Shown here: positions 1-8,160 of the stretch, piece after piece
How the letters are laid out: the number at the start of each line of letters is the position of its first letter
Numbering within the stretch: position 1 is the stretch's first letter
Origin: Galbitalea sp036271875
Lineage (GTDB): Bacteria; Actinomycetota; Actinomycetes; Actinomycetales; Microbacteriaceae
NCBI GenBank assembly: GCA_036271875.1
Contig: DATAZU010000011.1
Location: 1-64,000 of the forward strand
DNA: 64,000 bases
Reading direction: 5' to 3'
Position numbers and translations under genes: made by a program
Notes under the pieces: model-generated
Told to the model about the DNA's origin: nothing
Database searches by the model: none
Seen by the model: the letters and a program-made list of their open reading frames with translations, nothing else

Positions 1-812
1 TGCCGCTGGGGCTTCGCACCGAGACCAAGAACGTGAACTCCCTGCGCTCGGTCGAGCGCGCGATCCGTTACGAGATCCAGCGCCAGGCCGCGATCCTCGC
101 TGCGGGTGGGCACATCACCCAGGAGACGCGCCACTGGCACGAGGACACCGGTACAACATCCGCCGGACGCCCCAAGACGGATGCGGACGACTATCGCTAC
201 TTCCCGGAGCCCGACCTGCTGCCGGTGGTTCCGGGCGCTGCCCTCATCGAGGAGTTGCGTGCTGCACTTCCCGAGAAGCCGGCCGTTCGTCGCAAGCGCC
301 TGCAGGAGGCGTGGAGCTTCACCGACCTCGAGTTCCAGGATGTGGTGAACTCGGGTCTGCTCGTCGAGATCGAGGAGACGGTCGCCGAGGGCGCCGCTCC
401 CGCCCAGGCCCGCAAGTGGTGGACCGGCGAAATCGCCCGCATCGCCAACGAGCGCGGGGTGGATGCCTCGTCCCTGGTTTCTGCGTTCGATGTCTCGGAA
501 CTGATCGCGCTCGTCGAGTCGGGGGAGTTGACCGATCGTCTCGCTCGCCAGGTACTACTCGGCACGATCGATGGCGAGGGTTCGCCGCTCACTGTCGTCG
601 AGGCTCGCGGCCTGAAGGTCGTCTCAGACGACACCGCTCTGCTCGCCGCGATCGACGAGGCACTTGCCTCTCAGCCGGATGTCCTCGAGAAGATCCGCGA
701 GGGTAAGGTCCAGGCCGCTGGCGCCGTAATCGGTGCCGTCATGAAGGCGATGAAGGGCACTGCGGATGCTGCGCGCGTGCGCGAGCTCGTGCTGGAGCGG
801 GCCGGGCAGTAG
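1..812 (+). CDS. gatB: Aspartyl/glutamyl-tRNA(Asn/Gln) amidotransferase subunit B, 3' part
   Basis: This is the C-terminal 270 residues of GatB; the codon frame begins at base 3 and the 5' part lies outside the window. GatB is the subunit that binds the mischarged tRNA and phosphorylates the Glu/Asp ester before GatA-supplied ammonia makes Gln-tRNA(Gln) or Asn-tRNA(Asn) in the cytoplasm. The visible stretch has the diagnostic KNVNSLRSVERAI segment and RYFPEPDLLP, followed by the helical YqeY-like tRNA-tail-binding domain covering roughly the last 150 residues and ending in VRELVLERAGQ. The gene ends normally at TAG. GatC and GatA are expected upstream outside the window. The family call is secure. 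Confidence 0.96.
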   Translation, partial: PLGLRTETKNVNSLRSVERAIRYEIQRQAAILAAGGHITQETRHWHEDTGTTSAGRPKTDADDYRYFPEPDLLPVVPGAALIEELRAALPEKPAVRRKRLQEAWSFTDLEFQDVVNSGLLVEIEETVAEGAAPAQARKWWTGEIARIANERGVDASSLVSAFDVSELIALVESGELTDRLARQVLLGTIDGEGSPLTVVEARGLKVVSDDTALLAAIDEALASQPDVLEKIREGKVQAAGAVIGAVMKAMKGTADAARVRELVLERAGQ

Positions 813-987
813 TAACTCGGGCGATTCCGCGGCGCGAACTCCAACGAGATCTCGTTGCCCACACTCTCAAGTGGTCCATTGCGTCGCGGTTCATGGAGCG
901 ATGGATGAGCGGCCAGGATGGATTATTTGTTGCGTTGGGCGGGCCATTAGAGTCGCGAGTGAGGAGAGAGGAGCGTTTGGCCAACCC

Positions 988-2658
988 TCAAGATCTCGGC
1001 TTGTGCCAAGCGACGATGAGCGCATTATGAAGGATGAATGTCTTTCGAGGGTTGAAGGCCACGGGGCTGACTTTCCGAAAGTTGAAATCGATGCGCTCGT
1101 AGTGGGCGGTCCTTGTCCGGATGCCAATTCCTCCAATTTCAAACAACTGTTTGAGAAGTTGACGTACTTCGCCGGGACTCAACTCACCATCCAAATCGAG
1201 GCTTAGGTCGCGGATCGAGAACTCCGCGATCTCGACGCTCTTAATGGCCTCAAAAAAGAGATTCGTTTTTGATCGCCGCGTCGGCTTGTCCGCGAGCACC
1301 CCGGCGAGGTTGTTCTGAATCTCACCCACGAAATACTGCTCTGAGTAGTTGCGAACTGCCGTCACGGCCTCTTGCTCGCTGACTTGTCCCGAGCCGGGAT
1401 GTGCGTCTTGGAGATGTGTCAGGAGCGCGATCATGTCACGCGGAATCAGTCGTGTATAGCCCAGAAAATACTCCGGGATGCGATTGAATGGACCGACCCC
1501 GATGTCCGTCTTCAGATATGTTTCTACGAAATCCGTCATCTCCGGGTGATCCACGGATACCTTGGTGTTCACCAACTCCCAGAGTTTGCTTTCTGTACCT
1601 GCCCCGGATGGACTCCAGTCGAGGTAAACGCTGTGCGACTTGAGCTTGTTGGAGTCGGTACTTTCCAATGCCTCGAATGCTTCAGTACGCACGGCTGCGA
1701 CAACAGTCACGTTGAGGCCGAGCTTGGATAAAAAGCGATTCACTGACTCGATCGCGTGTATGAGGCCCGCAAGCGAGGACCACTCGTCGTCGGTCTCCAG
1801 GAAAAATGAATCAAGGCCGTCAACTGATATGACGTGATGATTGTCGGTCGACACCCGTTCCAACGCCGCACGTAAAACTGCAGCGATCTCGAGCGGGCCA
1901 ACCGGGGTATTGGCGACATTGACGCCAAAGAAACCGACCTTGAAGTTAAATGAGGCGCTCGAGGTCGACCATCTCGAGACACTCAGCTTCCAGTCATCGG
2001 GAAGGAGGCCGAGCCTAATCAACTCGGCTTTGAGTGACCAAAATTCCGATGGCGCATCCAGGGACTGGTCCCTCAGAAGGCTTTGGACCACGCGCAATAG
2101 AAGCAAGAACTCCCAAGCCGACTGCGTTCTCGATGGCCCGCTCATTTGGCCCGTGTGAATCTGCGTAACATCCGCAACAGGGAAAGCACGCAGGTCCCAG
2201 GAATCCAGGAATCGGTCGGGACGATCGGCCCACTTGAGCTTCAAGTGTTCGAGAACCGCGGACTTACCAGCCCCCTTGGGCCCTAATAGATACCAGACAA
2301 GTCCACGCGTGATCTTGTACACCGCCTCTCGGTAGTCCAGATAACCGTTGAGCAACAAGCCTGGGTCGTCGGTTGCTTCGTCGCTCGCGTCCAGTCTTCC
2401 GAACTGAATAGTCCGTAAGGGGGGTGCTTTTGTCGGCATGGAGCGAGCGTATTGGACGTAAGCCTGAATTCGATTGCTGGACGCGCTTCGTGGTAGTTGC
2501 GGTGCCGCCCGCAATGACGCACTCGGCGAGGCACCCGATGCGAATCGCGACACCGTTTGCAGCGATTGCCCGCCTTTGTTGCGACGAGTCCTCTTAGGTC
2601 GGGTTGTGTTCGCCGGCATCGCCGACGACTTGAACGTCGTGGGGGACGTTGGCTCCAT
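988..2658 (-). CDS. P-loop ATPase of Sll1717-like type, third gene of candidate defence operon
   Basis: This is a 556-residue protein with a Walker A motif GPKGAGKS (residues 126-133) and a Walker B-like VISVDGLD (276-283), preceded by the GLLLNGYLDYREAVYKI segment that resembles the start of Sll1717-type P-loop ATPases. The last 120 residues look like a winged-helix segment followed by an FILHNAL tail. The first 73 residues are basic and low-complexity; an internal Met at residue 74 (start 2439) would remove them, and neither start has a convincing ribosome binding site. It lies 129 bases downstream of the RelA/SpoT-like gene on the same strand, so co-transcription is likely. Base composition is AT-rich for this window (28 of 60 G+C in 1141-1200, hand count). 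The ATPase assignment is firm; the function is unknown, and by context it may be a sensor or regulator in a defence cassette. Confidence 0.8.
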   Translation of the reverse strand: MEPTSPTTFKSSAMPANTTRPKRTRRNKGGQSLQTVSRFASGASPSASLRAAPQLPRSASSNRIQAYVQYARSMPTKAPPLRTIQFGRLDASDEATDDPGLLLNGYLDYREAVYKITRGLVWYLLGPKGAGKSAVLEHLKLKWADRPDRFLDSWDLRAFPVADVTQIHTGQMSGPSRTQSAWEFLLLLRVVQSLLRDQSLDAPSEFWSLKAELIRLGLLPDDWKLSVSRWSTSSASFNFKVGFFGVNVANTPVGPLEIAAVLRAALERVSTDNHHVISVDGLDSFFLETDDEWSSLAGLIHAIESVNRFLSKLGLNVTVVAAVRTEAFEALESTDSNKLKSHSVYLDWSPSGAGTESKLWELVNTKVSVDHPEMTDFVETYLKTDIGVGPFNRIPEYFLGYTRLIPRDMIALLTHLQDAHPGSGQVSEQEAVTAVRNYSEQYFVGEIQNNLAGVLADKPTRRSKTNLFFEAIKSVEIAEFSIRDLSLDLDGELSPGEVRQLLKQLFEIGGIGIRTRTAHYERIDFNFRKVSPVAFNPRKTFILHNALIVAWHKPRS

Positions 2659-2787
2659 GTAGCCCGCGAACTACTCAAGCCCCACGTGCTGGGTCTCGCG
2701 GTTCGTTCAGGCTCATCGCCGAGGAGTCGTCTGCGCTGTTTGACTCAAGCGAGCGACGAAGGACCGACGCACCATGCAGCAAATCCT

Positions 2788-3807
2788 CTAAGTTGCGTAT
2801 GCCGCAATCGCGTCGACCAAGTCCGGGTCCAGTTGAAAGCGCCGCACACGCGAAAACTGTGCCGGCGACTTTATCCCGACGACTGCGCCCAATACTACGA
2901 TCGCCGAAACATTCGATGGATCGACGTCACCCCTCGCGTTGGAATAACGAAGGATCGCACTTTTCAACTCCGGACTTGCAAGTACTGACTCAAAATCCTG
3001 AACTGTCAATATGCCGGCCTCCTTCAGATCCTTGGTTGCGCGGTACGCGTCCTCGATAGGAAGCGCGAGTCTTCTAGGCCCGAGTCTGTCCATATCGGGT
3101 CGGAACGCAGCCAGCGCTGCAAGGAGGGACACGGGCGTGAGATCATTTTTCATACCATCGCGTGCCTCCATCTTCTTGGTCATCTCGTGAATAATTTCCA
3201 CCAATGAAGTCTCAATTGCCGAGAACTCGCGATCGACCAGTTCAAGAGTTCCCGCAAGCGCATCGAAGCGTCGCGACAACTCGGCGGGCAACTCAATGCC
3301 AGACTTGTACCTGAGCGAGTGTTCGATCTCGGCCCACGCGTGAGACACGACGCTTCTAACTTGGACCTCGACAAATGTCTTGGCCAAGATCGAATTCAAG
3401 TCTGGACCTTCGCCGAGCCTGGGGATCTTCAGTACGAGATGATCACTTCGGTATCCCACTTCCCGCGAGCGAAGCCGGGCGGACTTGTTAGCCGATCTTT
3501 TAGCATTCACCTCAAATCGATCTCGTAGTCGCTGAGCGACCACGGGGACGGTGTGCTCATAGAGAGTGATGATCCGAACACCTATCAGGTCGTCGAATTG
3601 CAGCGCGGGATTTCCGTACTTCCGTCGGCTTATCTTCTCGGCTGCAGAGTCAGGGTCCTTTGCGCGACCCGTGATCGCGTGGATGTCGAAGACACGACCG
3701 TGTAAGGCTTCGGCGATTCGGATTTCGGCCGCCTTAGCCGCTAGTTCATAGCTCGGAAAGTTGGCGACGTATTTTTCGAGCCACCGATCCGACATCGAGA
3801 GAGTCAT
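2788..3807 (-). CDS. RelA/SpoT-domain alarmone synthetase-like protein
   Basis: The 339-residue protein has a complete RelA/SpoT nucleotidyltransferase core at about residues 40-170: the ATP-binding run R48-K50-S54-K58 within GRAKDPDSAAEKISRRK, the metal-binding DDLIGVRI (72-79), GYRSDH (118-123), and EVQVRS...HAWAEIEH (147-163). No HD hydrolase domain and no TGS/ACT regulatory domains are present, so it is a synthetase-only enzyme expected to transfer pyrophosphate from ATP to a nucleotide, or to RNA as toxic small alarmone synthetases do. Residues 210-339 are a helical C-terminal domain that I do not recognise. The ATG overlaps the TGA of the upstream DUF262 gene (ATGA, 3804-3807), so the two are translationally coupled. 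No separate antitoxin is visible. Family certain, target nucleotide unknown. Confidence 0.88.
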   Translation of the reverse strand: MTLSMSDRWLEKYVANFPSYELAAKAAEIRIAEALHGRVFDIHAITGRAKDPDSAAEKISRRKYGNPALQFDDLIGVRIITLYEHTVPVVAQRLRDRFEVNAKRSANKSARLRSREVGYRSDHLVLKIPRLGEGPDLNSILAKTFVEVQVRSVVSHAWAEIEHSLRYKSGIELPAELSRRFDALAGTLELVDREFSAIETSLVEIIHEMTKKMEARDGMKNDLTPVSLLAALAAFRPDMDRLGPRRLALPIEDAYRATKDLKEAGILTVQDFESVLASPELKSAILRYSNARGDVDPSNVSAIVVLGAVVGIKSPAQFSRVRRFQLDPDLVDAIAAYAT

Positions 3808-4829
3808 TTTTGGGGAGCGATGACGTCTTTGAGAATGTCCATGCGAATGCGGCGAGGTTGGACATTGTCTGTTTGCCTGCTCTGCGCGATCTGGTACTTG
3901 TTAGCCCGGGTGGTACGCACATCCTCGTCTACTCCAAGTTCAGATTCAAATGAACTCAGAGCCTGCCCAACAGCATGTGGATCGAGCTCGTCGAGTAGCT
4001 GTTCGTCGTCGAGCTCCGTGAGGGCACCGATCAGCGCATAGAAATTCGCTGGCCTGCGGAACAGGGCGCTGGCCTGCAAATCCGGCAGCGCTTTCTGGGT
4101 GAAATCGAACAGCTTGTTGAGCCGGATCTTGATCTCTTCCGCAGCCTCGAATTCATGTTGATAGGTCTGGTAGTAGAAGTCCACAGACTTCTTCTTGTCT
4201 TGAGGGCCCTCGAGGAGGAGAATCGCCAACTCAGCGGAGAATTCGTCCGGCTTCATTCGGTTGGTTGCATTCCCGGTGAATATTCGCTCCTCGGTCCAAA
4301 TTGGCCACCCTCCGATTTCTTCGGAGAAGGTTTTGAACGCCCCATCGGCACTGGCGTGACGTAACTCCTGCGGGCTAAGGGCCACCACGTAGCGGTTCAT
4401 CCTCCCGAACATCTCCCGGATGGTTTCGGCGCTGTATCCACTGAGCTCCTGAACGACGAAATCATAAGAGAGGATGCGTTCGCGGTCCTCAGCTTCCAGA
4501 GCTTTCCAACGTTTGCGAGCCCACGGCGCCGCCGGGTCGGACTCGGTGAGTGAAAACCGATTCTCAATGTATTGGAACAATGAGTTGAGTCTTTGCTGCC
4601 CGTCAACAACGTTGTACTCAACTCGATTTGTTTGGGCGCTCACCGTGCGCTGGAAGTAGAGCACGGGGATCGGCATGTCGCTCAGGATCGTGTCTATCAA
4701 GTAAGCCTTCGCCGGACGCGTCCAGACTGCGTTTCGTTGAAATTCCGGCGCAAGGCGCAACTGGCCCTCTTCGCGAAGTTGCAGCAGCAGCCCGACGTCC
4801 TTTGTCGTGGTTGAAAAACGTCCCGCCAT
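3804..4829 (-). CDS. DUF262 (GmrS/ParB-like) protein, first gene of candidate defence operon
   Basis: The 341-residue protein carries the DUF262 signature: PEFQRNAVWTRPAKAYLIDTIL near residues 28-49 and VVDGQQRLNSL at 74-84, the DGQQR box of the ParB/sulfiredoxin fold. In GmrSD-type IV restriction and in BREX-associated proteins this fold binds or hydrolyses a nucleotide. The protein is shorter than GmrSD fusions and shows no DUF1524 HNH nuclease domain, so nuclease activity cannot be claimed. The ATG at 4829 has a strong ribosome binding site (GGAGG about five bases upstream). It overlaps the RelA/SpoT-like gene by four bases and heads the operon. G+C is lower than in flanking genes, consistent with acquisition by transfer. 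Confidence 0.88.
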   Translation of the reverse strand: MAGRFSTTTKDVGLLLQLREEGQLRLAPEFQRNAVWTRPAKAYLIDTILSDMPIPVLYFQRTVSAQTNRVEYNVVDGQQRLNSLFQYIENRFSLTESDPAAPWARKRWKALEAEDRERILSYDFVVQELSGYSAETIREMFGRMNRYVVALSPQELRHASADGAFKTFSEEIGGWPIWTEERIFTGNATNRMKPDEFSAELAILLLEGPQDKKKSVDFYYQTYQHEFEAAEEIKIRLNKLFDFTQKALPDLQASALFRRPANFYALIGALTELDDEQLLDELDPHAVGQALSSFESELGVDEDVRTTRANKYQIAQSRQTDNVQPRRIRMDILKDVIAPQK

Positions 4830-4921
4830 CCAGTCCTCCGGTACTTCCAGCTACATTCAGTAGCAGTTGCGAAAGGCTATCGCTCTGCGCGGTCGATCGC
4901 GACAGCCCGACGATTCACTAT

Positions 4922-5024
4922 CTATATCGAGATATTCACTTCCGCAGCGTCCGTCGACCAGCTATTGACGGAGATGCGTCGGATCTTGCGTCTCGAGTGG
5001 CGGGGCGGACCTTTAGATCCCGAC
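4922..5024 (-). pseudogene. Remnant of the C-terminus of a PLP-dependent decarboxylase gene
   Basis: Read on the minus strand, 4937-4978 encodes RISVNSWSTDAAEV, which matches RISVSNWSTDAADV at the C-terminus of the intact decarboxylase gene at 14104-15480 in 11 of 14 positions. A further 5' SGSK (5012-5023) matches the SGSKW that precedes it there. The frame ends at TAG (4922-4924) but has extra residues between the two matching blocks and hits a stop a little further upstream. It is therefore a decayed fragment and not a gene. It may be a deleted paralogue or debris from an insertion event next to the AT-rich operon. Confidence 0.65.
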
Positions 5025-5077
5025 GTTGGCGATCTGGCCACGGCAACGGCGAACACTCTTGGCCAGGCTGATGTGCT

Positions 5078-5129
5078 TCGATTCGCTCGCGTCCTGTGAG
5101 GGTCGGGCTACTCAGCGAACAACGCGAAC
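5078..5129. repeat. REP-like dispersed repeat, copy A
   Basis: The segment begins tcgattcgc and contains gtcgggctactcagc followed by aac/acg/gaac blocks. The last 28 bases match copy B at 8161-8213 in about 25 positions. The ggctactc core resembles the REP-like palindromic repeats common between genes of Microbacteriaceae. Function unknown. Confidence 0.55.
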
Positions 5130-5204
5130 TCTATCGTCCATTACTGATCGTCCATTACTGCTGGATCGCAGGCGAGATCGGATTCGCCTAGGGCAGCCGG
5201 GCGG

Positions 5205-7409
5205 CTACTCAATTCGAGGGGCTGGCTCGGCTCGAGTACCCGTGGCCGCACGCCAGACGGAAGCAAGAGCTTGTTCGGGCTCGGTCGTCCGTGTTGCCCG
5301 CTCCAGCGCCGCACCCTCGATGTCGACCTGGGGGACGATGTGCTGCAGCCAGCGGGGGAGCCACCAGGCGGAACGACCGAGGAGGAACATCACCGCCGGC
5401 ACCAGGGTCATGCGAACCACGAAGGCATCGACGAGAACACCAGCCGCGAGAGCGAATGCGATCGGGCGAGTGGTGGTTGAGCCGTTGAAGGCGCCGTTTC
5501 CGAAGACTCCGATCATGATGAGAGCGGCGGCGGCGACGACCTTCGCGCCGTTCGCGAAGCCCGACGCGACGGCATCGTGCGGAGCGGCGCCGTGGGCAAA
5601 GCGCTCGCGCATCCCGGAGACCAAGAACATCTCGTAGTCCATCGAGAGCCCGAACAGCACTCCGACGACGATGATCGGCAGGAACGCCAGGAGCGGTCCG
5701 GCGGGGTCCACCTGGAACGCGGCACCGAGCCAGCCGAACTGGAATACCGCGACAACACATCCGAGGGTCGCGCCGAGACTCAGGACGAAACTGATCGTCG
5801 CCTTCAGCGGGATCAGCACCGAGCGGAACACGATCAGCAGCAGGATAAACGCGAATCCGATCACCAGCGCGAGATACAGCGGCAGGGCATTCAGCAGGCG
5901 CTGCGACACGTCGATGGCGACAGCCGTCTGGCCCGAGACCTCGAGCTTCGGGGCGACTCGAAGATCGCGCAGCGCCGTCACGAGGGTCGTGGTGCGCGCA
6001 TCCGATGGTCCGCTCGACGGAATCACGGTCAGCAGCACCTCGTGGCCGCTGACCCCGGAGGGCACGACACGGGACACATCCTTGACCGCGTCCAACTTGC
6101 CGACAAGTGCGCCAACACCGGCCGTGGTCGGCGTCGCCGAGTAGTCGGCGAGGACAACGAGCGGTCCATTGGTTCCCGCGCCGAATCCCGTCGCCATCAG
6201 GTCGTAGGCCTGGCGGTTGGTGTCCGAGGATGGTTGCGATCCATCATCCGGAAGCCCCAGCCGCAGCGAGAGCACCGGCGTCGCGAGCACGGCGAGCACG
6301 ACGAGCGATCCCACCATCGCGAGAATCGGATGGCGGCCAATGCCCTCAACCCAGCGACGGGCCGGGTGATGCGTGGACTTCACGAGACCAGCCGCAAGGC
6401 GCTTGCGGGCGCGTCCGCCGAGGATGCGTCGTCCGAGGATGGCCAGCATCGCTGGCGTGAGAGTGAGCGCGGCGAGCATCGCGATCAGCACGGCGAATGC
6501 CGCAGACAGACCCATCTGCGTCAGGAAATCGACACCGACGACGGAGAGTCCGGCGAGAGCGATGATCACGGTCACCGCTGCGAAGAAGACAGCAGTCCCG
6601 GCGGTTCCGAGGGCACGCGCGATCGATTCATCGACCGGCATCCCCTCGAGTACCTGCCGCTTGTGCCGGTTGACGATGAAGAGCGAATAGTCGATGCCGA
6701 CAGCCAGCGCGAGCAGGATCGCGAGCACCGGTGCCACGGAGTTCAGCTGCACGAAGGATGTCGCGGTGTAGATCGCGGCGACGCCGGTTCCGAGCCCAAC
6801 GAGTGCGGTCACGAGGGGCAGACCGGCCGCGAGCAGCGAACCGAAGGTGATGAACAGCACGATCAGGGCAAGCAGGATGCCGACCGCCTGGTTGCTCGAC
6901 GGGCTCGCCGCAGTGACCAGGTCCGAGGATGCCTCGACCTCGAGCCGGGAGCTGCGCGCCGCATCCATCGCCCTGTTGATGCCCTTTTGCACCGCGATCG
7001 ATGGGCCTTTGGCCGCGAGGTCGACGGTGATGAAACCGATGCGGCCCTGCGGAGAGATCGTCTTCACCTTGGCGGTGAACGGATCGATCGCGGATGTCAC
7101 GCCGTGCACTTTCGCGAGGTTGGCGGTCAGCGTTGCAACCGTTGCGGCATCCGCGGCCGTGAGTTTCTGGCCCTTCGGAGCCGCGAACACGACATTGCCG
7201 CTCGATCCCGACCCCGACGAGAAGTCCTTGTTGATCGTGTCGAGCGTCTTCACCGACTGCAGCCCCGGGATGTTGAAGGTCGTCGACTCGGGCTGCGAGA
7301 GTGTTGCCGCGCCCGCGACGGCGAGCAGAAGCAGAACGACCCAGGTCGCAAGGACGAGCCACTTGCGACGCGTTGCGAAGCGTCCGATGCGGGCGAGGAA
7401 TGTAGCCAT
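5205..7409 (-). CDS. MMPL/RND-family membrane exporter
   Basis: This is a 734-residue RND-superfamily transporter of the MmpL/YdfJ type. It has an N-terminal membrane segment (KWLVLATWVVLLLLAVAG), a large extracytoplasmic loop, a five-helix block with GIDYSLFIVNRHKR, a second membrane segment and loop, and a second helix block with LSMDYEMFLVSGMRERF. The Asp-Tyr pairs in the two blocks are the proton-relay positions of the family. Such proteins export lipids, siderophores or drugs using proton motive force. The ATG at 7409 (MATFLARIGRFATRRKW) was chosen over upstream in-frame starts because family members begin there and AAAGGA lies about 12 bases upstream. A tandem operator-like dyad lies about 200 bases upstream. 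Substrate unknown. Confidence 0.9.
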   Translation of the reverse strand: MATFLARIGRFATRRKWLVLATWVVLLLLAVAGAATLSQPESTTFNIPGLQSVKTLDTINKDFSSGSGSSGNVVFAAPKGQKLTAADAATVATLTANLAKVHGVTSAIDPFTAKVKTISPQGRIGFITVDLAAKGPSIAVQKGINRAMDAARSSRLEVEASSDLVTAASPSSNQAVGILLALIVLFITFGSLLAAGLPLVTALVGLGTGVAAIYTATSFVQLNSVAPVLAILLALAVGIDYSLFIVNRHKRQVLEGMPVDESIARALGTAGTAVFFAAVTVIIALAGLSVVGVDFLTQMGLSAAFAVLIAMLAALTLTPAMLAILGRRILGGRARKRLAAGLVKSTHHPARRWVEGIGRHPILAMVGSLVVLAVLATPVLSLRLGLPDDGSQPSSDTNRQAYDLMATGFGAGTNGPLVVLADYSATPTTAGVGALVGKLDAVKDVSRVVPSGVSGHEVLLTVIPSSGPSDARTTTLVTALRDLRVAPKLEVSGQTAVAIDVSQRLLNALPLYLALVIGFAFILLLIVFRSVLIPLKATISFVLSLGATLGCVVAVFQFGWLGAAFQVDPAGPLLAFLPIIVVGVLFGLSMDYEMFLVSGMRERFAHGAAPHDAVASGFANGAKVVAAAALIMIGVFGNGAFNGSTTTRPIAFALAAGVLVDAFVVRMTLVPAVMFLLGRSAWWLPRWLQHIVPQVDIEGAALERATRTTEPEQALASVWRAATGTRAEPAPRIE

Positions 7410-7610
7410 GAGGCGCGTGGATCCTTTGCGTGCAGAGCCTGATCCGGATGATCGGGAGCTTGACTTCAAGCGTCCCGCGGCGATTGGTTGCGGCCCACCT
7501 GCCGCGGGTGGAAATGCGGGTGGGCGTCTTGGCTCGACAGTTCCACCCGAGGGAGGGGATTTCCACATCGATCGATGGCCCAATCGCGTCCAAAGCGACG
7601 TGGTCGTGTC

Positions 7611-7644
7611 GTATAGGCTAACTATACGTATACTGGGACTATAC
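7611..7644. promoter_or_regulatory. Two adjoining 17-bp inverted repeats, probable repressor operators
   Basis: The first site is GTATAG-N5-CTATAC (7611-7627), a perfect dyad. It is followed without gap by GTATAC-N5-CTATAC (7628-7644), which has one mismatch. The arrangement looks like two adjacent operators for a dimeric TetR- or MarR-type regulator. They lie between the divergent MMPL gene and the higBA locus, so either or both could be controlled. No TetR gene is adjacent; HigA is the nearest DNA-binding protein. Confidence 0.55.
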
Positions 7645-7654
7645 GGCTTGCGCC

Positions 7655-7856
7655 GTGATCAAAGGCTTCTGCCACAGGGGGCTGGAGCGATTCTTCGCAA
7701 CCGGCATCGTGGAGACCGCATCCGCTAATCGGATCCTCTGCAGGCAGGAAGCCCGTAAATGGTCATCATGCGATCTGAGTTTCGGGAAACTGGCGCCTGA
7801 CCTTCGACTTTGACGGCACCGACTTCTACCTCTTGGACTATCTCGACTATCACTAA
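7655..7856 (+). pseudogene. higB: Broken HigB-type toxin gene
   Basis: From GTG 7655 the frame encodes VIKGFCHRGLERFFATG, the usual N-terminus of HigB/RelE-fold mRNA interferases, and then runs to a premature stop. From 7779, in another frame, the sequence encodes VSGNWRLTFDFDG...LDYLDYH and a TAA at 7854-7856, which is the canonical HigB C-terminus. Between them about 25 residues of the usual 92 are missing and the frame is shifted. The toxin therefore cannot be made, although both ends are well preserved, so the loss looks recent. The TAA overlaps the ATG of the antitoxin gene, as in intact higBA operons. Confidence 0.8.
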
Positions 7857-8146
7857 TGAAGGACTGCGATCTGAGCGCAATGTTTGAGCCAACACACCCG
7901 GGCACCCTGCTCGACGACTATCTGGGGGACGTGAGCCTGGCCGAAGCCGCGCGCCGGATCGGCGTGACGCGGGCGACGCTGTCGCGCATCCGGAACGGTC
8001 ACGCGGCGATTAGTGCCGACATGGCCGTGCGGCTGGGGGAGTTGCTCGGCACAAGTGCGGAATTGTGGATGGGGATGCAGAGTGCGTACGATCTGTGGTC
8101 GGCGCGGAGTCAGCCGCGAGTGAAGGTGTTGCCGCTGGCGAGTTGA
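7856..8146 (+). CDS. higA: HigA-type antitoxin / XRE-family regulator
   Basis: The 96-residue protein has the HPGTLLDDYLGDVSLAEAARRIGVTRATLSRIRNG pattern of HigA antitoxins with a helix-turn-helix at about residues 28-55, and the typical SAELWMGMQSAYDLW segment that follows. HigA normally binds and neutralises the HigB ribosome-dependent mRNase and represses its own operon. Its start overlaps the stop of the broken toxin gene (TAATG); an ATG at 7880 would give a product starting MFEPTHPG, closer to most homologues. With the toxin inactivated it is an orphan antitoxin that could still act as a repressor at the dyads upstream. Confidence 0.88.
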   Translation: MKDCDLSAMFEPTHPGTLLDDYLGDVSLAEAARRIGVTRATLSRIRNGHAAISADMAVRLGELLGTSAELWMGMQSAYDLWSARSQPRVKVLPLAS

Positions 8147-8160
8147 TCGGCAGCTGCGCC

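Larger units (their letters stand above)
4830..5204. other. Gap between candidate defence operon and MMPL gene
   Basis: No intact gene is visible in these 375 bases. The stretch holds the ribosome binding site and presumed promoter region of the DUF262 operon (4830-4920), a degraded decarboxylase gene end (4922-5024), and one copy of a dispersed REP-like repeat (5078-5129). The mixture of gene debris and repeats suggests a spot with repeated insertion and loss. Confidence 0.6.

Noticed and set aside
988..4829. Calling the three-gene operon GmrSD or BREX
   Set aside because: The DUF262 protein has no DUF1524 HNH domain and no BREX genes are nearby, so only a general defence-like label is supported.
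5577..7442. A 621-residue open frame on the plus strand
   Set aside because: It is antisense to the MMPL transporter gene, Arg/Asp/Glu/Gln/His-rich with no motif; typical shadow frame in high-GC DNA.
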